A stretch of DNA of 64,000 nucleotides from contig NC_091273.1 of NCBI RefSeq assembly GCF_042100115.1, positions 2,418,001 through 2,482,000 on the forward strand, read 5' to 3'. Position numbers and translations under genes: made by a program. Positions 32,428 through 41,780 of this stretch are shown one piece after another (position 1 is the stretch's first letter; every line of letters begins with the position of its first letter). The stretch is from Alternaria dauci (taxonomy: Eukaryota > Ascomycota > Dothideomycetes > Pleosporales > Pleosporaceae). The notes beneath the pieces are model-generated. The model did no database searches. It was given only the letters and a program-made list of their open reading frames with translations, and was not told the origin of the DNA.

Positions 32428-33789
32428 ATGGCGGACCTTCTCGACGCAGTTCGACAGTACTCTTTCCTCGAGGCACTTTGTTCACATCTACGCATTGCCG
32501 ACTTCAAAGCACTTTCAAGGACCAGCTCCGACTTTCGACTCTGCATGGCAGGAAGGAACAAGCCGACTATACCCAAGCACAAGACCTTGTATCCTTTTCA
32601 ACCAGTCTCCAGACCCTGCACCTGCAACAAAAACTTCTTAGCAGACTGTCCAAAACATGGTCCACCGGAACTGCGCAACCTGCTCAGCAAAGTCGACCGA
32701 ACCTGCGGAGATTCAAACCATGAAAAGAATAGGGCTTCGTCTCTCTCGATGAACGATAACTGGATGTCTGTCATCTGCGATGCCCTTGGTGGTTTGAGCA
32801 ACGTCAACTCATGCTGTAAGTGCACTGGGACCATATGTTTCCCTTGTTGGTGGTTACGCGTTACTGCGGGGAGTGTCAATACTCGGGGCAACGGTCGGGC
32901 ACAAAATGCATGCTCGACATGCTGGAACACGGATTTTGAAAAGCTCAGTACCGACAATCCTTCACGCGCATTTCCCGCGACCCATGGTCATCGCACATGG
33001 CGACAGGCGCAGGTCCAAGGCGACTTCTGCAAATGCGGTCCAGCGATTCATTGCAGACCTTGCACTAGAGAACTTCAGCCACCTCTAAACTACACCCCAG
33101 CCGAGGAAAGGTTTCGTCTAGACGCTTACCGTTATCAATACTCAAGACCTTCCCACAAGAAGTGTATCGCTTGCCCCACATACATGTCTGAGGACGGAAT
33201 CGAAAAGGTCAACCACTTCTGTCCTATCTGCAATCTTCCTTTGCAGATGCGCAATTACAGCCATCCTGTCGATCGGCAGTCTCAGAAGTTAGGCATCTAT
33301 CGCGATGATGACAATGACATCGGCCGTGAAGCCAAGGTGGTGGGACCTGATTACGAGTCTGTTCAGGAGTTTTGGAAGAAACAGTGGCTAAGAACCATGG
33401 GGCTCTCGAGGCCACCTACTAACTGGCAGCCTGTGCATTTTGAGTGGGAACGTATCAACCAAGCTTCGGTACTCACGATGGACGAACGTAGCCACTTTGA
33501 TCGGTGCTCGTATTTCAAGTCCATACGTGTGCCCGTATGGGATTCTGAAATGGTTCTATTTGAGCCGTTTCCAATCAGATTGTCTGGCAACACGTGGCGT
33601 TCTATCATCGGGTATGTTCTACACTTGATTATACGTTTGCATGCAGTAAAACTATACTAACAACTCTCTACTAGGAGATCCTGGGACTATATATCGGGAG
33701 ATCTTCCAGATTTATATACAAGGGAAGAGTTCTTGGTCATGCAATTTGGTGCCTTGGCCGAGTTCGCCAGGATTAGTAGACAGGGTTGA
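32428..33789 (+). CDS. Cys-rich protein of unknown function with F-box-like N-terminus
   Basis: Two exons, 32428-33611 and 33675-33789 (gtatgt donor, ctaac branch, ctag acceptor); 432 residues. The first 35 residues (FLEALCSHLRIADFKALSRTSSDFR) resemble the start of an F-box (hydrophobic helix, then a Leu/Ser-Arg turn), but this is a weak match. Between about 60 and 290 there are many paired Cys (CTCNKNF..DC, CCKCTGTICFPCWW, CSTC, CKCG...CRPC, CIAC, CPIC), suggesting several zinc-binding knuckles. The second exon adds the tail with SWDYISGDLPDLYTREEFL, which closes the protein naturally. No enzyme motif is seen. An adaptor or nucleic-acid-binding role is possible but unproven. Confidence 0.75.
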
Positions 33790-34135
33790 AGGGAGCGGCG
33801 GAGACATCACGGGCCTTGTGCGAGTATGCGTAGCTTTTACGGTTCATCCAATACGCCAAATCCTAGACATCTGACAAAGACAGAAATCTCTGAATACTAA
33901 ATTACCGTGTTGATCCACGATGAATGCATGTAGCAGTGGAATTCTAGCAGATTCGTTCTTGTCCAGTGTAGCATGTGCCCGTGCAGACTGAAATCCTCAT
34001 TGAATTAGTGTGGGATTGCTACCCGTTATTCTTGGGGAAATTTGTATTGTGCCTTGCTTTCGCATTACACGTTTCTCAAGTGACTTGGGCAAAGGTTTTG
34101 GGCAACAAGTAGATAGTCAAGATTTGGTCCCTCTC

Positions 34136-34158
34136 ACGCAACCGACCAGTGGTTGCGT
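34136..34158. repeat. short perfect inverted repeat
   Basis: ACGCAACC and GGTTGCGT flank a 7-nt loop. It may be chance or a binding site; it is too isolated to be called a terminator. Confidence 0.5.
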
Positions 34159-34258
34159 TGATAAGAACACAATGGAACCTGGAATTCACAACCATAATCC
34201 GGTTCTCTGAAAAATCCCAATAAAAGCAGTCGGATTCTTCGGCTTCATCCTAGCCTCC

Positions 34259-34265
34259 TATATAA
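34259..34265 (+). promoter_or_regulatory. TATA-like element
   Basis: TATATAA lies 47 bases upstream of the ATG at 34306, a plausible core promoter element. Confidence 0.45.
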
Positions 34266-34305
34266 GTCTCAGCCGTACTTTCCAAATCAACTCAACAATA
34301 CGAAC

Positions 34306-34851
34306 ATGTTTACTGCCACCATGCGCACCGCACGGCTCCAAGCCCGAAGCTTTCACAAAGCAACTCTAAACCCCATTTGCATCGGAACAGTAGCCCGCAA
34401 GACTAAGGCAAGTCACTCCCGCCAATACGGGAAACACAACAAAGTCGAACAAAACCAGTCTCCCGTCACACCAGACAGTACCAGTGCCCGAGCAGACTGG
34501 CAACGCTATCGCGACATTGAACACCATCAGATCTGGCTGTCTTCCCCTCAGAAGCATTCATTTAAAACAAAGTTGTCCTCGCAAGATACACCGGTTGCCG
34601 AACCAACACCTGCAATGACCTTTCGAAAAGACCGCGAAATGCACATCGCCGCACGCCAAACATCGCGCAGAGTACTAGAAGAACACGAGAATCCAGATCG
34701 TGATTTCATGAAGACTTGGCTCAGTGCTAATAGGGAATTTGGCCACCTGCGCCCAGACTTGCTGAAGACTGTGTTGGCTGATAGTGAAAAGGTGCAAAAC
34801 CGAACCTTCATGAGCCTGCTATTTGGAAACGGATCTAAGACGGAGCATTAG
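34306..34851 (+). CDS. hypothetical small protein, possibly mitochondrial
   Basis: Single exon, 181 residues, unrecognised. The first 40 residues are rich in Arg, Ala, Ser and Thr and lack acidic residues (MFTATMRTARLQARSFHKAT), the composition of a mitochondrial presequence. The remainder is polar and charged with no membrane segment. The C-terminal part has a helix-like stretch (NPDRDFMKTWLSANREFGHL). A second ATG at codon 6 would also leave a presequence. A TATA-like box is correctly placed upstream. Targeting is inferred from composition only. Confidence 0.55.
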   Translation: MFTATMRTARLQARSFHKATLNPICIGTVARKTKASHSRQYGKHNKVEQNQSPVTPDSTSARADWQRYRDIEHHQIWLSSPQKHSFKTKLSSQDTPVAEPTPAMTFRKDREMHIAARQTSRRVLEEHENPDRDFMKTWLSANREFGHLRPDLLKTVLADSEKVQNRTFMSLLFGNGSKTEH

Positions 34852-35673
34852 AAGACCAAGTATGCATGCTTACTACCTGCTTTGTGTTTCATGTCGCAAT
34901 ATTGCTTCTAGAATTCTTACACGACTGCATTTCGAGATTCTGTTCCGTGGCGGTAGCAGCAGAGAGGTGACGCGTTTGTACATCACAACTACTAGGTCAA
35001 GGTATGGATGCGAGAAGCCTTTGTAGAATCTGTATGCGAATGATAAGAATGGAGTACCTGGACAATACTCATGCGGATGTTGTGCACATACTTCGGCGTG
35101 TTCTGGTGATGGTGTTTTGCGGTTATGTGGGAGAAGCTAGGTAGGTGTTGAAAACTACACGATACCCAATTCAGCATGGTCATCTACGCGCACATCTTCG
35201 GTCCATTTCTGTTACAACTCCCAAGGTCACACCGTCTTGACACTGACATCCAAATGCTTTTTGACTATACAGTGTTATCCAGCTCGTTCATCTGAGATCG
35301 AAATGCGCGATCGTCCAACCACGAGTAGACCCAGCACACGCACGAATGATGTCATTTTAGATGCCTCCGAGGTCAACATGCGCCGCATCACCAGAGCATC
35401 ATGCCGTCGAAATCGTCGTAATTTCTGACTAGGAAACCAAATTACCCTACCTTCGCAACAGAACATTCATTTTTCCATGTCGCTTTGTTGTAGGAACGAC
35501 ACTCATACATTGTCCGCTCACATCTTCCCAACTTTCGCGCGACCCTGAAGCTTCCGGTTCATCGGCATATCTACGGTAGTCGCCATCGACATTCCGGCTG
35601 CACAAGATCTGCTCCGACATCGCAACTTCTGCAGAGCTGCTTGAAGAAGTTCCATTTCCATAGCCCTGACGCC
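34852..35673. other. intergenic region
   Basis: No gene supported; short frames only. Probably 3' UTR and promoter of the flanking genes. Confidence 0.4.
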
Positions 35674-36782
35674 ATGCCATCGACAGGCGGCGAAAAGATC
35701 AATAGCAACGAGTCGCAACTACCAACATGGCGACGAAGATTACGTCACGTAAAGCTTCCAATGCTCCCGATTCACAATCAAAGAGGGCAACAAGGAGCTG
35801 GCCCTCACCACAAGCAAAGGTCATCTTTATCTCCTCGACCAATTCCGCGAGCGCGTACCGCTGCGGATCCGCAATCGCTCCATTGCTATGATCTCTGAGT
35901 TCGTCGGCACTTTCCTGTTCATGCTCATCGGCCTAGGCGGCAACTCTGCTGTCATCAGTAATTCAGCTGTTGCTGCACAGTTCGGCGGAGGAGATCCCTC
36001 AGCAGATCCGGCTAAAATCCTTTTCATCGCAACAGTATGGGGCGCGGCTGTCACAGTGAATGCCTGGAGCTTCTTCCGGATTAGCGGTGGGCTCTTCAAT
36101 CCTGCTGTGACTATGGCGTTGATGTTGATCCGCGCTGTGCCATCGCTTGATGGTCTTCTCGACATTATCAGTCAACTTCTCGGTTCAATCTTAGCAAGTG
36201 CCGTCGCATACGGACTGTTACCATCAGGGGCCTTGGCAGCTACTGAGTTAGGCAAGACGACTACTGTCACGCAAGGCTTGTTCATCGAGATGTTCATTAC
36301 AGCACAGGTCATGGTGGCTGTATTCATGCTAGCAACGGAGAAGCACAAGGCTACCTTCATTGCGCCCGTGGGCATTGGATTGACAGTGTTTGCGTGCATT
36401 CTTATGTATGTATCTTCTTATTTGCTTTGTTTCTATTCGCAATCACGATCACGCTGTTCCTCTTTCATGACACGTAATTTACGTACCTAGGGCATCAACA
36501 TACACTGGCGCAGCTATCAACCCAGCTCGGTCCTTCGCTGTGTGCGTTATCCAAGGAAATTTTCCACACTACCATTGGATCTATTGGGTTGGCCCTGGGT
36601 TGGGTGCCTTGCTGGCAACTGCCTTTTACCACATGATCCGCAAGCTGGAGTACTGGACGGTAAACCCCAATGTCGACGACTACGAGATGAAGGTTGGAGA
36701 GACCATTCGAGACGTCGCAAGCAGAGTCGCAGACATATCGAATGGTTCTGGCACAAGTTCAAACAATGATTCACGAGAATAA
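35674..36782 (+). CDS. aquaporin/MIP-family channel
   Basis: The model uses exons 35674-35748, 35795-36405 and 36491-36782; 325 residues. The core is certain: a first membrane helix with EFVGTFLFMLIGLG, the first pore motif FNPAVT, further helices containing LLGSILASAVAYGLL and FIEMFITAQVMVAVFML, and, after the second intron, the second pore motif INPARS followed by HWIYWVGPGLGALLA. These are the two NPA boxes of water/small-solute channels of the plasma or vacuolar membrane. Its selectivity (water versus glycerol) is not resolved. The N-terminus is uncertain: the first intron (46 nt, gtaaag donor, aacaag acceptor) is my best fit because the core frame meets a stop at 35750. Otherwise translation would start at the Met at 35888, leaving no cytosolic leader. 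Confidence 0.85.
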
Positions 36783-37652
36783 TGCAGGAATCGAGACAGT
36801 CTCGCAATTTCCCGTATAACATGCCATCACATGCATCCATATGCAGTCTGCTACGACAACAGACTAGCTTAACCCGGTCATTCCTCAGGACGCCTAACGA
36901 CGCGCGCACTTGGACATCGATCTACAACCAGTGCGAGTCGCCGGTCATCAGCTCGAAGAAGCGATGCATCTGATGAAAGCCGCGCGATACTCCAATGTAT
37001 AAATGCAAGACTGCAGGGTAGACGGCTGAGGGCTGAGAGCGCTGAACGAAAACATTCTTAATGCATTCAACACCCTAGATCGGCCTGAGCTCCTCTCAAG
37101 CCTGTGCACGATCAGTGCTGTATGAGCCATGTGTATTTGCTTTCACAGTGCAGACCGGCAGCACGGTGCGCAGAAGAAAGGACGATCGGGAGGCGATAAC
37201 GCTGCTAGCGCATGGGCCGCTGATTGGCGTACCTTATTGTAGACGGGATCCAGCAGAACCTAGCCTCCACCAACACCAATCAGCTTGCCCAGCCATCTCG
37301 TCTTCTTTGACGGAACGTCCGCTCCTGCTTCACCTTCCTATTCGACCATACTGCGCCGCTTGTAATCATGTAGGCTACACGAAGCCTCCACAGTAGACCT
37401 GGTTTATCCGGGTTGCCGGTTGCTTGGTGCCTCTTGGCGGGGACGCAGCGTGCCTTGGAAGGCTTGACACCTGCTCAATGCGGCAAACAGAATGCGCATA
37501 TCAATTAGACTGATATGTACGATGGAAAGCAGATAAAAAGGACCATTACCTTGCAAGAGCACGACAAGTGCTTCGTTGCATTCGTCTCGTAATTATATCT
37601 GACGCGTCGTTTGGGTTACCGAGCGGGGAACGTTGATACCCTGCTGCCCGCA
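36783..37652. other. promoter region of dipeptidyl peptidase gene
   Basis: No gene seen. The frame of the peptidase gene stays open slightly upstream but the signal peptide fixes the start at 37653. Confidence 0.4.
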
Positions 37653-39998
37653 ATGCGTTCTTTCGCAATCCTCGCTGCGGCATTGCCGTTGATTCACGCA
37701 ATTGAACCTCCGCGCATGCCACACCAGCCTCTCGGCAACGGCACCAAGCGTCTGAGCTACAACGAAACCACCAATAGCCCTGGGTCTTTGACACCTGCAA
37801 GCCGGGCCTTCACCTGGGTTGGCACTGGTGAAGATGGCGACTACATCTATACAGCTCCCTCTGGCGACTTTGTCTTCGAAAATGTTGCGACCGGCGAGTC
37901 GTCTACCTTCATCTCCGCTGACCAGGTCCCGGAGGACTACTGGGACTACTTTATTTCGCCTGATGCCACCAAAGTCCTGTGGGCCGTCAACTACACAAAG
38001 CAGTACCGCCACTCTTACTTCGCCGACTACCTAATCACGGACGTCGCGACTGGAGAGTCCGTGCCTCTTGACCCTGAGCAGGTCGGAGATATTCAGTATG
38101 CCGAATGGAGCCCCGTCTCGTCGTCTCAGGTTGCATTCGTCAAGGGCAACAATCTGTACATGTCGACCAACGGCACCATCACCCAAATCACCGAGGATGG
38201 AGGGCCCGACTACTTCAACGCCGTCCCTGACTGGGTTTACGAGGAGGAAATCTTCGGCGATCGCTACACTCTATGGTTCTCGCCCGATGGCGCTAAGGTT
38301 GCTTTCCTTAGCTTCAACGAGACTGGTGTTGGCTCATTCAGGATCCCATACTACATCGATGACGGTGCTGAATACGTCCCTGTTTATCCTAATGACTTGG
38401 AGCTTCGCTACCCCAAGGTTGGCACCAAGAACCCGACTGTGGTCATGAACATGCTCGACGTAGAGTCTGGCGAATACACCAGCATCCCCATTGATGCTTT
38501 CCCGGAGGACGACCTTGTCATTGGCGAGGTTGCCTGGCTTACCGAGGAGCACAGCAAGGTCATCTACCGCGCCTACAACCGTGTCCAGGACATGGAGAAG
38601 TATGTCGTTGTCGATGTAGAGGCTGGGTCGTCCAAAGTCACTCGTGAGCGCGACGGTACCGATGGATGGCTGGAGAACCTGATGCAAATTCGATACATCG
38701 GAGCTGTTGAGACTACGAACGCTTCGTACGGAAACGCTACTGAATACTACTTGGATCTCTCTGATGTGAGCGGCTGGTCGCATATCTACCTCTTTCCCGT
38801 AGATGGTGGAGAGCCGATCGCACTCACATCTGGTGAGTGGGAAGTTATTAGCGTCCCCAAGGTTGACTACTCTCGTGGCCTTGTCTACTACACATCTACG
38901 GAGCACCACAGCGCTGAGTCCCACATCTACTCTGTCAGCTTCTCTGGTGAGAAGAAGGCGCTCGTTGACGACAGCGTGACTGCTTTCTGGACTGGATCCT
39001 TCTCTTCCGGCGGCTCATACTATGTCCTCCGGTACGCTGGCCCCGACGTGCCATACCAGGAGTTGTACTCTATCAACTCGAGCGAGCCAATTCGCACAAT
39101 CGTCAACAACACAGCACTGTATGAGAAGCTTCAGGGCTACGCCCTCCCCAACATCACCTACCTGGATATGGAGCACCCTGACGGCTACACCTTGGACGCC
39201 ATGCTCCGTCTCCCACCCAACTTTGACCCCACCAAGAAGTACCCTCTGCTCCTTATTCCTTACGGTGGCCCCAACGCCAAAGAGGTACAAAAGAGCTTTA
39301 TCTCACTCAACTGGAAGGCTTATGTTGCCTCTGACCCCGAGCTCGAATACGTGACCCTCACCGTCGACGGCCGTGGTACTGGCCGCAAAGGTCGCGCTTT
39401 CCGTTCTCTCGTCGCGTCTAACCTGGGTCAACTCGAGGCCGAAGACCAGATCTGGGCTGCCAAGGAACTTGCAAAGAACGAGTGGATTGACAGCGAGCAT
39501 ATTGGTATCTGGGGTTGGTCGTACGGTGGCTACCTCTCCGCCAAGGTCGTTGAGGTCGGCGACCCAATCATCAGCTACGCCATGATCACAGCCCCTGTCA
39601 GCGACTGGCGCTTCTACGACTCCCTTTACACTGAACGTTACATGAAGACGCCCGACATCAACCCGGAAGGTTACAACCGCAGCCGCGTTCACGATGCCAC
39701 AGGTTTCAAGAGCATCGCCGGTGGTGTCGTCATTCAGCACGGTACCGGTGATGACAACGTGCACTTCCAGAACGCGGCTGCGTTGGTCGACCTGCTCATG
39801 GTTAACCAAGTCACCCCTGAGAAGATGCAGAACACTTTCTTCACCGACAGTGACCACAGCATCAACTTCCACAACAACGGCAAGTTCCTGTACAGACAGT
39901 TGAGCAAGAAGTTGTATGAGGAGAAGGCACGTGAGGGCGATAGCAAGGGCGGTCACCAGTGGAGCAAGAGGGGTCTGGGGCGCAACTGGAAAGCCTGA
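37653..39998 (+). CDS. secreted dipeptidyl peptidase IV (S9B)
   Basis: Single exon, 781 residues. A signal peptide (MRSFAILAAALPLIHA) is followed by an eight-bladed beta-propeller region (about 60-500) and an alpha/beta-hydrolase domain. The catalytic residues appear in canonical order: nucleophile Ser in GWSYGGY (about 623), Asp in GTGDDNVHF (about 700) and His in DSDHSINF (about 734). The paired acidic residues YEEEIFGDR near 205 match the Glu-Glu motif that binds the substrate N-terminus. Many N-x-S/T sites indicate heavy glycosylation. It removes Xaa-Pro dipeptides from peptides and would complement the M28 aminopeptidase at 530. The secreted form, without a membrane anchor, fits fungal DppIV rather than vacuolar DapB/DAP2. 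Codon use is strongly biased to C-ending codons, implying high expression. Confidence 0.95.
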   Translation: MRSFAILAAALPLIHAIEPPRMPHQPLGNGTKRLSYNETTNSPGSLTPASRAFTWVGTGEDGDYIYTAPSGDFVFENVATGESSTFISADQVPEDYWDYFISPDATKVLWAVNYTKQYRHSYFADYLITDVATGESVPLDPEQVGDIQYAEWSPVSSSQVAFVKGNNLYMSTNGTITQITEDGGPDYFNAVPDWVYEEEIFGDRYTLWFSPDGAKVAFLSFNETGVGSFRIPYYIDDGAEYVPVYPNDLELRYPKVGTKNPTVVMNMLDVESGEYTSIPIDAFPEDDLVIGEVAWLTEEHSKVIYRAYNRVQDMEKYVVVDVEAGSSKVTRERDGTDGWLENLMQIRYIGAVETTNASYGNATEYYLDLSDVSGWSHIYLFPVDGGEPIALTSGEWEVISVPKVDYSRGLVYYTSTEHHSAESHIYSVSFSGEKKALVDDSVTAFWTGSFSSGGSYYVLRYAGPDVPYQELYSINSSEPIRTIVNNTALYEKLQGYALPNITYLDMEHPDGYTLDAMLRLPPNFDPTKKYPLLLIPYGGPNAKEVQKSFISLNWKAYVASDPELEYVTLTVDGRGTGRKGRAFRSLVASNLGQLEAEDQIWAAKELAKNEWIDSEHIGIWGWSYGGYLSAKVVEVGDPIISYAMITAPVSDWRFYDSLYTERYMKTPDINPEGYNRSRVHDATGFKSIAGGVVIQHGTGDDNVHFQNAAALVDLLMVNQVTPEKMQNTFFTDSDHSINFHNNGKFLYRQLSKKLYEEKAREGDSKGGHQWSKRGLGRNWKA

Positions 39999-40554
39999 GC
40001 AGCTCTGAGATAGGTGTCTGCGAAAACACGACAATGTAATGCATAATTCAAGATTCACCCGATTTCGATATGCAGTGTAACATGGTGATCAACTTCCATT
40101 CCTTATAATGTGCTCTTCGTCTACGTGATCTTGGTGGTTCTTGTACGTTGACAAAGTTTCTAGGAACGCTTGTGCTTGCGCAACGTCACAAGGTATAGAA
40201 GCGATTGTGGAAAAGACAAGCGCGCAAACTATTGGTATCCGCCGCACGTCTTAGCAGACAGCTAAAGCAGCGGCTATCGGCAAAAGATGCGTATGGCCCG
40301 ATCTAGCTGTTACCAGGGTAATGGAAGATGTATTACGGTATGTAGATTCACTCGGAATTACCCTGGGGCAGACTGAGCGGTGACGATGCGCAAAGAAATT
40401 TCTCGGGCCCTGACAAACAACTATACGATTGCGCGACTCGACACCTACCTGCCTTCTGGTATACCTTCTTACTTCCTTACCCTTTATCCACTACGACGTC
40501 CAAACACCCAGCCAGATCTATTCCAAACTAAGACCCATCAAGACAGCCTTCACG
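39999..40554. other. intergenic region
   Basis: 3' UTR of the peptidase gene and promoter of the next. The frame at 40429-40554 upstream of the next ATG is not credible protein. Confidence 0.4.
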
Positions 40555-41439
40555 ATGGCGGCCGACACCACCAGTACCACACCTCAGCGTGTAGACTCGC
40601 CAGACTACCAGTCGCTCAAATTTGAACACATGTGCAAGGTATCTAGTCTTGCGGAAGGACATGTTTACGCACTCAGATACTTTCCCAACGAGCTACAAGC
40701 TCTCCTCAACATTGCGTCGCTCAAATTCCACGAATGGGCTCCCGGACACTTTACTTCAGTCTTGGGGTGGCCAAAAGAATCCAAACAAAGCTCCCAGCCC
40801 CAATACTCGCTCTTGAAACACCTGGAGATTCACTGGGGAGAGCGTGATCGAACTGTTTTACTAGATGATCGCTCCGCCCTGTCCAGTGCAGGTACGCAAG
40901 CGCAAACCATCATCGCCGACACCGACGAAGTGCTCGCGACACTGCAGCGTGGGTTCGATTTCGCCCCTCCGTTTTCTACTATCCTTACAGTGGTGGACCA
41001 TGAGCATCTCACGATGCTGAGTGTCTTCTTTCGCTACTGTCTCTTGCTGCAGGGCCATGCTGCCGCGATGGAGAGTTTCCAGTACAACTTCTGGTTATGG
41101 TTTGAGAAACTCTGTCGTCATGTCGCAAGCCAGAGTAAGCCCGATGACCCGCCGGAACAGGTCGACGTCGCTGTGTCGTCAGGGGTTGGAGCCGAGCTGA
41201 ACAGTTCTTGCAGCAGCCACGTTGACACGGATGAACGGGCACGTTCGAACAAAACTACGGTCTTGGAGATTGATGGGAAAGATGGACTCGCAAGCAAACG
41301 CAGTTTCCACGGAGAATTGGAAAAGATGCGCAAGGAAGTTGAAGAATGGAAGAGGGCTTGTGAAGAGCATGATATAAGGTGGAAGAAAGCTTGTGACGAG
41401 CAAAATAAGAAGGCGGAAGAAGAAAAGTCGTGGCTTTAA
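40555..41439 (+). CDS. hypothetical protein with C-terminal coiled coil
   Basis: Single exon, 294 residues from the ATG at 40555. The N-terminal two thirds are globular-looking (YALRYFPNELQALLNIASLKFHEW; VVDHEHLTMLSVFFRYCLLL) but match no family I recognise. The segment between about 190 and 245 is polar and Ser/Asp-rich. The last 45 residues form a strongly charged helix (ELEKMRKEVEEWKRACEEHD; KKACDEQNKKAEEEKSWL) likely to be a coiled coil. An upstream frame extension to 40429 lacks protein character. A pure AG microsatellite begins 40 bases after the stop, inside the probable 3' UTR. Confidence 0.6.
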   Translation: MAADTTSTTPQRVDSPDYQSLKFEHMCKVSSLAEGHVYALRYFPNELQALLNIASLKFHEWAPGHFTSVLGWPKESKQSSQPQYSLLKHLEIHWGERDRTVLLDDRSALSSAGTQAQTIIADTDEVLATLQRGFDFAPPFSTILTVVDHEHLTMLSVFFRYCLLLQGHAAAMESFQYNFWLWFEKLCRHVASQSKPDDPPEQVDVAVSSGVGAELNSSCSSHVDTDERARSNKTTVLEIDGKDGLASKRSFHGELEKMRKEVEEWKRACEEHDIRWKKACDEQNKKAEEEKSWL

Positions 41440-41477
41440 GAGTCACATCTTGCACATATGACGTCTGAAGTTAAGCT

Positions 41478-41523
<46 letters not shown>

Positions 41524-41780
41524 GAGGAATGAAGATTAGGCATGGAGTATTGATTGAAGAGACATAAAGACCCTCTGGCATTATACCTAACGACGCTGGT
41601 GTCATACGGTGGAACATTGGTGAACTATGAGACGGACGTTTTGGTGAGGCCAAAAGCCCAGAAACGATGATAATCGAGAGTCATTTGGGCGTTCTAGTTC
41701 ACGATCGGCGTGGAGAAGAGACTGGACTTTCCTGGGGGCTCGATACTTCCATGTTGAACATGAGCATTATCATCTTCTCA
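41440..41780. other. convergent intergenic region with microsatellite
   Basis: Contains the AG tract described separately and the 3' ends of two convergent genes. Confidence 0.4.
41479..41521. repeat. (AG)21 microsatellite
   Basis: Twenty-one uninterrupted AG dinucleotides followed by one more A. The pure tract implies a recently expanded, probably length-polymorphic locus. Confidence 0.97.

Larger units (their letters stand above)
33790..34305. other. intergenic region with hairpin and promoter
   Basis: Contains a perfect 8-bp-stem hairpin at 34136-34158 and a TATA-like element at 34259 for the downstream gene. No gene is seen. Confidence 0.4.

Noticed and set aside
39303..40058. 251-codon minus frame opposite DPP IV
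   Set aside because: Antisense shadow of a strongly biased coding sequence.
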